Source: Rhodoferax sp. (GTDB taxonomy: Bacteria > Pseudomonadota > Gammaproteobacteria > Burkholderiales > Burkholderiaceae_C). Taken from it: a stretch of 64,000 bases of DNA. The notes under the pieces were generated by a model. That model was not told where the DNA came from. It searched no databases and saw nothing but the letters and a program-made list of their open reading frames with translations. Every line of letters starts with the position of its first letter. Position 1 is the stretch's first letter. Below are positions 57,507 to 64,000 of the stretch, piece by piece. Both the position numbers and the translations under genes were made by a program. The stretch lies in assembly GCF_028689295.1 (NCBI RefSeq), contig NZ_JAQTWL010000001.1, positions 186,001 through 250,000 on the forward strand. The letters are read 5' to 3'.

Positions 57507-58346
57507 TCAGCTAAAGCTTGCTCTGTAAGTCACAGGATCCAAAACGCAATGTTGATCAAGTGCGCCGGGCAGGTCAAACATCCGGGGTGATTTTCTGAAC
57601 TCAAACAAGCGGTAAAGGTGAAATTGATCTTTGGCCCCATGGGACAGAGTCAATTCGCCGCGTGAAACGAAAAACGGTGTCTCACGACCAAAAGTTGTGG
57701 TCTTGACTTCTATCAGGCGCTCCCTGCCATCGGTCTCAAATGATAAAACGTCGTAGCCAAGGCCATCCCCCTTGGATCGAGAAACGTGCTCTACGTTGTC
57801 AGCCAGCCGATGCAGGCCAAGTTCGATCAGACGCCAATGTTCAAACAAGACGATGAATTCCTCTCCAGCAAGACCCAGTGAACGGTTTTTGGCTTCGCGT
57901 TCGAGATAGTCGCGCTTGACAACTTTGAACGCCAAAGGGTTGCGCGGCTCACTCAACGCTCGTTGGTCATTCTTTGATGGTGCCGCGGCTATCACCTTCG
58001 TGAAGTCGGTTTGTGTCGGCGTGATCGCTGGCTGTTGGACGGCAGCGAGCGCTGCTTGATCCAGGGATGCAGCGCCGTTTACCTGCTCTTCCGCGATGAC
58101 CCCCAGAAGCGCTTGGTAGTTCGATCGTGGTTGATAGCCACGAATGTAGGGAAATCCGAGATCAATCATGGCCGCGCTGATGTTGCAGTGTTTGAACTCG
58201 ATTGAAGCATCGGTTCGACCACCAAGCTTGGTTCGAAGGTTTTTTCGATGTTCGGTCTTGTTGTAACTTTGACCTGCCAGTTCCAGCGTGAGCATCATTA
58301 GGTAGTCCGCCACAATGGCCTCTACTTCTTCCCGTGTCCAATCCAT
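57507..58346 (-). CDS. DUF3883-type protein (nuclease-like fold)
   Basis: 279 aa. The C-terminal half carries the DUF3883 pattern: NRSLGLAGEEFIVLFEHWRL, then GLGYDVLSF and ERLIEVKTT, where E-x-K is a restriction-endonuclease-type catalytic motif. The N-terminal half is a separate alpha-helical domain (about residues 1-90). Start ATG 58346 with AGGG upstream. DUF3883 occurs in defence and modification-dependent systems; here it stands alone between parA-like and cbbR genes, which hints at later insertion. Confidence 0.8.
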   Translation of the reverse strand: MDWTREEVEAIVADYLMMLTLELAGQSYNKTEHRKNLRTKLGGRTDASIEFKHCNISAAMIDLGFPYIRGYQPRSNYQALLGVIAEEQVNGAASLDQAALAAVQQPAITPTQTDFTKVIAAAPSKNDQRALSEPRNPLAFKVVKRDYLEREAKNRSLGLAGEEFIVLFEHWRLIELGLHRLADNVEHVSRSKGDGLGYDVLSFETDGRERLIEVKTTTFGRETPFFVSRGELTLSHGAKDQFHLYRLFEFRKSPRMFDLPGALDQHCVLDPVTYRASFS

Positions 58347-58474
58347 GTGCGACCCTAACAACTAATGTTGATTTGCCTTGAGGATACCTCACCACCTGTC
58401 GTGGGCCATGTCACAGGATGGATGAATGCGCCGGCGCGTTCCGGCTTGATCGTCTTTTTTCAGGGCATCAATCA

Positions 58475-59386
58475 TCAACTCCACGTATCCATCAACGCCC
58501 CGCCTTGCTCGATCAGAAATTCCTTGAACGCGAGCGCGGCGGGGGATAGCTTTTTTTCGCTCAGGTGGGTCACATACCAGTGGTTGATCTGCGGCAGGCC
58601 CTGCACATCGAGCAGCGCCAGATGACCGCTGGCAAGTTCGTGGCGCACCGTGCGCATCGACAAAAAGCTCAGTCCCATGCCGGCCATCACGGCTTGTTTG
58701 ATGGTTTCGTTACTGGGCATGGCCATCACGACTTGGAGCGGTGTCTTGTTTTCCTCGAACAGCCGCTGCATGGCGGCGCGGGTGCCGGAGCCTTCCTCGC
58801 GCACCACAAATTTGTAATCGGCCAGGGCGCTGAATGGCAGGTTTTTGCGCCGCACCAGCGGGTGGTCGGGGGCGGCGACCATCGCCAGCGGGTTGGTGGC
58901 AAACGCCGTGGCCTGGCAATTGAGGTGGCTGGGCGAGCGGCCCATGATGACCAGGTCGGCCTCGCTGCGCGCCAGCAAGCCCAGCACGTTTTCGCGGTTG
59001 TCGATGCTGAGCTGGACATGAATGGCGGGGTTGAGCCTGCCAAAGCGCACCAGCAGCATGGGCACAAAATATTTGGCTGTGCTGACCACCGCCAGATCAA
59101 TGCGGCCTTGTTTCAGGCCGACATGCTCGGCCATCTGGGCTTCCAGGTCCTTGAACTGGCTCATGGCTGCGGTGGCGTGGGTCAAAAAAATTTCACCCGC
59201 GTGGGTGAGCTTGATGTTGCGCCCCGTTGGCTCGATCAGCGCCAGGCCAAAGGCTTCTTCAAGCTGGCGGATTTGCATCGACACTGCGGGTTGGGTGACA
59301 AACAGGCGTTCGGCCGCCTTGGAAACCGAGCGCTGGCGCGCCACTTCCAGAAAGGTTTGAATCTGCTTGAAGGTGTAGGGACGCAT
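58475..59386 (-). CDS. cbbR: CbbR, LysR-type regulator of Calvin-cycle genes
   Basis: 303 aa. N-terminal winged helix (FLEVARQRSVSKAAERLFVTQPAVSMQIRQLE pattern, residues ~12-43) and periplasmic-binding-like effector domain. Divergent from cbbY with a 120-base gap that contains LysR half-sites; also likely acts on cbbM. Name rests on position and family. Confidence 0.88.
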   Translation of the reverse strand: MRPYTFKQIQTFLEVARQRSVSKAAERLFVTQPAVSMQIRQLEEAFGLALIEPTGRNIKLTHAGEIFLTHATAAMSQFKDLEAQMAEHVGLKQGRIDLAVVSTAKYFVPMLLVRFGRLNPAIHVQLSIDNRENVLGLLARSEADLVIMGRSPSHLNCQATAFATNPLAMVAAPDHPLVRRKNLPFSALADYKFVVREEGSGTRAAMQRLFEENKTPLQVVMAMPSNETIKQAVMAGMGLSFLSMRTVRHELASGHLALLDVQGLPQINHWYVTHLSEKKLSPAALAFKEFLIEQGGALMDTWS

Positions 59387-59393
59387 AAATAAG

Positions 59394-59417
59394 TTAAATC
59401 TGATGATTTTTTAATAA
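59394..59417. promoter_or_regulatory. candidate CbbR binding site
   Basis: TTA-N7-TGA (59394-59406) runs into TGA-N8-TAA (59404-59417) in the cbbR-cbbY gap; both fit TNA-N7/8-TNA. The segment TGATTTTTTAAT (59404-59415) is identical to one upstream of cbbM. Confidence 0.5.
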
Positions 59418-59506
59418 AACGTGATTAGAGTTTATGGGTTGGGGCGATTAAAGTAAATCCATGCCGCAAAAGTGGCCAATGCAAGCCCATCTTACGAAAG
59501 TCGCCC

Positions 59507-60244
59507 ATGTCCCTGTCTTCGACGTCCAAGCTGAAAGCGCTCATTTTTGATGTGGATGGCACCCTGGCCGACACCGAGCGCGTGCATCTGGCCGCTTTCA
59601 ACCATGCCTTCAAGGAAATGGGCATGGACTGGGTTTGGGACGAGGCGCTTTACACCGAGCTGCTTGAAATTTCGGGTGGCAAGGAGAGGATCCTGCATTA
59701 CTGGAAGCAGGTGAACCCCGACATCAAGGCGCTCAATGCGCAAGACCTGAACGACCGCATCGGCCGCATCCATGAACTCAAGACCGCCGCCTATGAAAAC
59801 GCCGTCAACAACGGCGAAGTCAGCCTGCGCCCCGGTGTGCTCAGGCTGATGGATGAGGCGCTTGCCGCCGGATTGCAGTTGGCCATTGCCACCACCACCT
59901 CGCCGGTCAACATTTCCGCGCTGCTGCGCCACGCCATCGGCCCCGACTGGCGCCTGAATTTCACGGCCATTGGCGATGCTTCCACGGCGCCCATCAAGAA
60001 GCCGCACCCGCAGGTGTACTTGCAGATGCTCGATGCCCTGCAGTTGCCCGCCGCGCAGTGCCTGGCGTTCGAAGATTCGAGCAACGGCTTGCGTTCGGCC
60101 ACCGCTGCGGGTTTGGCGACCATCGTCACGCCCAACGCGTTTACCGCCCACCATGATTTCACCGGTGCGCTCAAGGTGGTGCCTGATTTGAGTCAGGTCA
60201 AGCTGCTGCAATTGCGCCAGTGGCACGCGGCGCGGGCGAAGTAA
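59507..60244 (+). CDS. cbbY: CbbY, HAD-family sugar phosphatase
   Basis: 245 aa. HAD motifs: [10 protein letters not shown] (residues ~16-25), [14 protein letters not shown] and EDSSNGL. CbbY proteins remove xylulose-1,5-bisphosphate and similar inhibitors of RuBisCO. First gene of the second cbb operon, followed 55 bases later by rpe. Confidence 0.88.
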   Translation: MSLSSTSKLKALIFDVDGTLADTERVHLAAFNHAFKEMGMDWVWDEALYTELLEISGGKERILHYWKQVNPDIKALNAQDLNDRIGRIHELKTAAYENAVNNGEVSLRPGVLRLMDEALAAGLQLAIATTTSPVNISALLRHAIGPDWRLNFTAIGDASTAPIKKPHPQVYLQMLDALQLPAAQCLAFEDSSNGLRSATAAGLATIVTPNAFTAHHDFTGALKVVPDLSQVKLLQLRQWHAARAK

Positions 60245-60299
60245 AAAAGCGCTGAACTGCATTACCCTCAAGAATTTCAAACTTTACAGAAAGCCGCCC

Positions 60300-60998
60300 A
60301 TGAACACTTCCCCCGTTTTGCGTTTGGCCCCGAGCATTTTGTCGGCTGACTTTGCCCGTCTGGGTGAAGAAGTGCGCGCCATCGAGGCCGCTGGTTGCGA
60401 CCTGGTGCACTTTGACGTGATGGACAACCATTACGTGCCCAACCTGACCATCGGCCCGCTGGTGTGCGAGGCGATTCGCCCGCATGTGAGCATTCCGATC
60501 GACGTTCATTTGATGGTCGAGCCGGTCGATTCGATCATTCCGCTGTTTGCCAAGGCGGGTGCCAACATCATCACCTTTCACCCCGAGGCCTCCAAGCATG
60601 TGGACCGCAGCCTGTCGATGATTCGCGAGCTGGGCTGTAAGGCCGGCCTGGTGCTCAATCCGGCAACTCCCGTGGACTGGCTCGATCACGTCATGGACAA
60701 GCTCGACATGATTTTGCTGATGAGCGTCAACCCCGGCTTTGGCGGCCAGAAGTTCATCCCCAGCACCTTGGCCAAGTTGCGCCTGGTGCGGGAAAAAATT
60801 GACGCGCATGTGGCCGCTGGCGGCCAGCCGATCTGGCTCGAAGTGGACGGCGGCGTCAAGACCGACAACATCCGCGAGATCGTGGCTGCCGGTGCCGACA
60901 CCTGCGTGGCCGGTAGCGCCGTGTTCGGTGCGCCAGATGCCGATGGCGGCTACAAGGGCGTGATGCAGGCGCTGCGCCGCGCGGCGCACCCGGCTTGA
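60300..60998 (+). CDS. rpe: ribulose-phosphate 3-epimerase
   Basis: 232 aa TIM barrel. [47 protein letters not shown] and [10 protein letters not shown] carry the conserved acid and His residues. Interconverts ribulose- and xylulose-5-phosphate (cbbE). ATG 60300 with AGAAAG upstream. Confidence 0.95.
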   Translation: MNTSPVLRLAPSILSADFARLGEEVRAIEAAGCDLVHFDVMDNHYVPNLTIGPLVCEAIRPHVSIPIDVHLMVEPVDSIIPLFAKAGANIITFHPEASKHVDRSLSMIRELGCKAGLVLNPATPVDWLDHVMDKLDMILLMSVNPGFGGQKFIPSTLAKLRLVREKIDAHVAAGGQPIWLEVDGGVKTDNIREIVAAGADTCVAGSAVFGAPDADGGYKGVMQALRRAAHPA

Positions 60999-61043
60999 CG
61001 CTGCGCGCCTTCGATTCATAAATTTAAAACATCTGGAGATACC

Positions 61044-62147
61044 ATGCCTTTGACCATCCGATCCAACCGCTCGACCCTGACGCAGTTCCTGATTGAGGAG
61101 CGGCGTCGCTACCCGAGTGCCAGCGGTGACTTCAACGCCCTGATTCTGGACGTGGCGCTGGCCTGCAAAGGCATCGCCAAGGCGGTCGCCTATGGCGAGC
61201 TGGCCGGCATGACCGGAAATTTTGCCGCAGAGGAGGGTGGCTCGGTCAATGTGCAGGGCGAAACGCAAAAGAAGCTGGACGTGATGTCCAACGATGTCTT
61301 CATGCAGCGCACCGAATGGGCCGGCAACCTGGCGGGCATGGCCTCTGAAGAAATGGAAACCCCGTACCAGATCCCGGCGCAGTTTCCGCGTGGCAAATAC
61401 CTGATCGTGTTCGACCCGCTGGACGGCTCCAGCAACATCGATGTGAATGTGTCTGTGGGCAGCATTTTCAGCATCCTGCGCGCGCCGCAAGACGTGATCG
61501 ACTCGGGCCGCGACGTGGTCGATGCCGACTTTTTCCAGCCCGGCGCCAAGCAAATGGCTGCCGGTTATGCGCTGTATGGCCCCACCACCATGCTGGTGCT
61601 GACCGTGGGTACCGGCGTCAATGGCTTCACGCTCGACCCGACGCTGGGCGAGTTCATGCTGACGCACCCCATGATGCAGATTCCGGAGGATACGCAGGAG
61701 TTTGCCATCAACGCGTCCAATGCCCGCTTTTGGGAGGCGCCGGTCAAGCGCTATGTCGATGAGTGCCTGGCTGGCAAAACTGGTGCCCGCGGCAAGGACT
61801 TCAACATGCGCTGGATTGCCAGCATGGTGGCCGAGGCGCACCGCATCCTGATGCGCGGCGGCGTCTTCATGTACCCGCGCGACACCAAAGATCCGTCCAA
61901 GCCCGGCCGCCTGCGCCTGCTGTACGAGGCCAACCCGGTCGGCATGATCATGGAGCAGGCCGGCGGCCGCGCCTCCACTGGCGAGTTGCCGATGCTGGAT
62001 GTGCAGCCCACCAATCTGCACCAGCGCATTGGTTTTGTCTTCGGCTCCAAAAACGAGGTCGAGCGCATCGAGCGCTACCACCGCGAGCCGGTTCAGGTTG
62101 AGCTGACCAACCCGCTGTTTGCCGAGCGCAGCCTGTTCCGGGATTGA
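61044..62147 (+). CDS. cbbF: fructose-1,6-bisphosphatase, class I
   Basis: 367 aa. Signature [13 protein letters not shown] near residue 130, plus GGVFMYPRD and AGGRAST late. CTGGAGA precedes ATG 61044. Calvin-cycle phosphatase (fructose and possibly sedoheptulose bisphosphate). Member of the cbbY-rpe-cbbF-cbbP-cbbT operon. Confidence 0.95.
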   Translation: MPLTIRSNRSTLTQFLIEERRRYPSASGDFNALILDVALACKGIAKAVAYGELAGMTGNFAAEEGGSVNVQGETQKKLDVMSNDVFMQRTEWAGNLAGMASEEMETPYQIPAQFPRGKYLIVFDPLDGSSNIDVNVSVGSIFSILRAPQDVIDSGRDVVDADFFQPGAKQMAAGYALYGPTTMLVLTVGTGVNGFTLDPTLGEFMLTHPMMQIPEDTQEFAINASNARFWEAPVKRYVDECLAGKTGARGKDFNMRWIASMVAEAHRILMRGGVFMYPRDTKDPSKPGRLRLLYEANPVGMIMEQAGGRASTGELPMLDVQPTNLHQRIGFVFGSKNEVERIERYHREPVQVELTNPLFAERSLFRD

Positions 62148-62181
62148 TTTTTGTAAATTTCATATTTGAGGAGTTTTCACC

Positions 62182-63057
62182 ATGTCCATACGCCACCCCA
62201 TCATTGCCATCACCGGCTCCAGCGGTGCAGGCACCACCTCGGTGACGCGCACCTTCGAGAACATTTTCCGCCGTGAGAATGTCACTGCTGCCGTGATCGA
62301 AGGCGACAGCTTTCACCGCTTTGACCGCAAGGCCATGAAGATCAAGGCCGCCGAAGCCGAGGCGGCAGGCAACAAGAACTTCAGCCACTTCGGCCCCGAG
62401 AACAACCTGTTTACCGAACTTGAAGCCCTGTTTCGCGACTACGCCGCCACGGGTGTCGGCAAGCGCCGCAAATACCTGCACGATGCTGAAGAAGCTGCAC
62501 CTTACAAGCAGGACCCCGGCACCTTCACACCCTGGGAGGACGTGCCCGCCAAAACTGACCTGTTGTTCTACGAGGGCCTGCACGGCGCCGTGGTCACGCC
62601 CGAGGTCAACATCGCCCAGCACCCTGATTTGCTGATCGGCGTGGTGCCGGTGATCAACCTGGAGTGGATCCAAAAACTCTACCGCGACAAAAAACAGCGC
62701 GGTTACAGCACCGAAGCCGTCACTGACACCATCCTGCGCCGCATGCCCGACTACGTGAACTACATCTGCCCGCAGTTCATGCACACCCACGTCAACTTCC
62801 AGCGTGTGCCGATGGTCGACACCAGCAACCCGTTCATCGCCCGTGAAGTACCCAGCCCGGACGAGAGCATGGTGGTGATTCGTTTCAGCAACCCCAAGGG
62901 CATCGACTTCCAGTACCTGCGCAGCATGATCAACGACAGTTTCATGAGCCGCGCCAACACCATCGTGGTGCCCGGCGGCAAAATGGAACTGGCCATGCAA
63001 CTCATCTTTACGCCCTTTGTCTGGCGCATGATGGAACGGCAAAAGAAAGCAAACTAA
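62182..63057 (+). CDS. cbbP: phosphoribulokinase
   Basis: 291 aa, proteobacterial type. P-loop [11 protein letters not shown] (residues ~12-22), SFHRFDR, and YEGLHGAV with later [10 protein letters not shown]. Makes ribulose-1,5-bisphosphate from ATP. GAGGAG precedes ATG 62182. The next gene starts 2 bases after its stop. Confidence 0.96.
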   Translation: MSIRHPIIAITGSSGAGTTSVTRTFENIFRRENVTAAVIEGDSFHRFDRKAMKIKAAEAEAAGNKNFSHFGPENNLFTELEALFRDYAATGVGKRRKYLHDAEEAAPYKQDPGTFTPWEDVPAKTDLLFYEGLHGAVVTPEVNIAQHPDLLIGVVPVINLEWIQKLYRDKKQRGYSTEAVTDTILRRMPDYVNYICPQFMHTHVNFQRVPMVDTSNPFIAREVPSPDESMVVIRFSNPKGIDFQYLRSMINDSFMSRANTIVVPGGKMELAMQLIFTPFVWRMMERQKKAN

Positions 63058-63059
63058 TC

Positions 63060-64000
63060 ATGAATACACCCACCCCCGAATTCGCCAAACAGATGGCCAA
63101 TGCCATCCGCATGCTGGCTGTGGATGCCGTTGAAAAAGCCAAGTCCGGCCACCCCGGCGCACCCATGGGCATGGCCGACATCGCCGAAGTGCTGTGGAAC
63201 CGGCACCTGAGCCACAATCCGGCCAACCCGCAATGGGCCAACCGCGACCGTTTTGTGCTCTCCAACGGCCACGGCTCGATGCTGATCTATGCGCTGCTGC
63301 ACCTCACGGGCTATGACTTGCCAATGGAAGAACTCAAGAACTTCCGCCAGTTGCACAGCAAAACCGCCGGTCACCCTGAAGTGGGTGTCACGCCGGGCGT
63401 GGAAACCACCACCGGCCCGCTGGGCCAGGGCATCAGCAACGCGGTCGGCATGGCGCTGGCCGAGAAGCTGCTGGCGGCAGAATTCAACCAAGCCGATGCA
63501 ACAATTGTTGACCACTTCACCTATGCCTTCATGGGCGACGGCTGCCTGATGGAAGGCATCAGCCACGAGGTCTGCTCGCTGGCCGGCACCTTGCGCCTGT
63601 CCAAGCTGGTGGCGTTTTACGACGACAACGGCATCTCGATCGACGGCCATGTCGAAGGCTGGTTCACCGACGACACGCCCAAGCGCTTCGAGGCCTATGG
63701 CTGGAACGTGATTCCTGCCGTTGACGGCCACAACCCTGCGGCGCTCGACGCCGCTGTGCGCGCCGCCAAGGCGCAGGCGGTGCTGCCAACAGGCAAGCCG
63801 ACGCTGATCTGCTGCAAGACCATCATCGGCCTGGGTTCGCCCAACAAGGCCGGCACCCATGACGTGCATGGCGCGGCGCTGGGCGCGGCTGAAGTGGCCG
63901 CCACCCGTGAAGCGCTGGGATGGACCTCGGCGCCGTTTGAAATTCCGGTGGAGATTGCCACCGCCTGGAACGCCGTGGCCCGTGGTGCGGCGGCTGAGCG
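63060..64000 (+). CDS. cbbT: transketolase (3' end outside window)
   Basis: First 313 residues of a transketolase. Motifs seen: [42 protein letters not shown] and the thiamine diphosphate site GDGCLMEG. The frame is open to the last base. ATG 63060 lies 2 bases after the cbbP stop. Carries two-carbon transfer in the Calvin cycle; likely followed by more cbb genes. Confidence 0.94.
   Translation, partial: MNTPTPEFAKQMANAIRMLAVDAVEKAKSGHPGAPMGMADIAEVLWNRHLSHNPANPQWANRDRFVLSNGHGSMLIYALLHLTGYDLPMEELKNFRQLHSKTAGHPEVGVTPGVETTTGPLGQGISNAVGMALAEKLLAAEFNQADATIVDHFTYAFMGDGCLMEGISHEVCSLAGTLRLSKLVAFYDDNGISIDGHVEGWFTDDTPKRFEAYGWNVIPAVDGHNPAALDAAVRAAKAQAVLPTGKPTLICCKTIIGLGSPNKAGTHDVHGAALGAAEVAATREALGWTSAPFEIPVEIATAWNAVARGAAAE

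Noticed and set aside
60198..62081. A 627-codon open frame on the minus strand opposite rpe and cbbF
   Set aside because: Both plus-strand genes are certain; the antisense product has shadow composition.

Overview
The window reads as a chromosomal sulfur-lithoautotrophy island of a high-GC betaproteobacterium. Gene content (rDsr, Apr/Sat, Soe, Sox with SoxCD, flavocytochrome c, form II RuBisCO with CbbQ/CbbO) and protein style suggest Burkholderiales, perhaps a Rhodoferax-like Comamonadaceae; the genus is inference. No rRNA, tRNA, CRISPR array, transposase or phage gene was seen. Nearly all of the 64 kb is coding.

Layout. 1-7056 (+): the right-hand part of a reverse-dsr operon, dsrL (cut by the left edge), dsrJ, dsrO, dsrP, dsrN, dsrR and a siroheme-type uroporphyrinogen methyltransferase. 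DsrN is fused in frame to a C-terminal DsrC/TusE-like domain that has lost both conserved cysteines. 7152-12937: sulfane-sulfur genes (cysteine desulfurase, membrane protein-rhodanese fusion, ArsR-rhodanese regulator, DsrE-like protein, exported rhodanese) with a sterol-desaturase-type gene and a multi-pass membrane protein. 12976-14888 (-): NarX/NarL-type two-component pair, divergent from soeABC (15139-19766, +), the cytoplasmic sulfite dehydrogenase. 19866-23611 (+): sat-aprBA, ending at a strong terminator, then a YkgJ-type gene. 24612-32441 (-): small conserved-looking gene, phosphoesterase, qmoA, qmoB, hdrC, hdrB, an unrecognised 387-aa protein and a rhodanese. 32889-36817 (+): two SulP anion transporters, the second with a large charged insertion, followed by a CMD-Rieske fusion and a FadL-type porin.

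39016-51392: thiosulfate/sulfide periplasmic oxidation: DsrE-like exported protein (-), fccAB, two metallo-beta-lactamase-fold proteins, a SoxW-like thioredoxin, a Crp/Fnr regulator, a small cytochrome c, and soxCDYZAXB. 51885-64000: carbon fixation: cbbM-cbbQ-cbbO (-), a ParA-type ATPase, a DUF3883 protein, cbbR (-), and cbbY-rpe-cbbF-cbbP-cbbT (+, last gene cut by the right edge).

Together the genes allow thiosulfate and sulfide oxidation in the periplasm, transfer of sulfane sulfur to the cytoplasm, oxidation to sulfite by rDsr, sulfite to sulfate by two parallel routes (SoeABC; AprBA-Sat with a Qmo/Hdr electron module), probable anion transport by SulP proteins, and use of the electrons for CO2 fixation. 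The best candidates for something undescribed are the DsrN-DsrC-like fusion (4102-5868), the unknown protein of the qmo-hdr operon (25124-26287), the SulP insertion (35375-35756), and the CMD-Rieske fusion (36888-37526).
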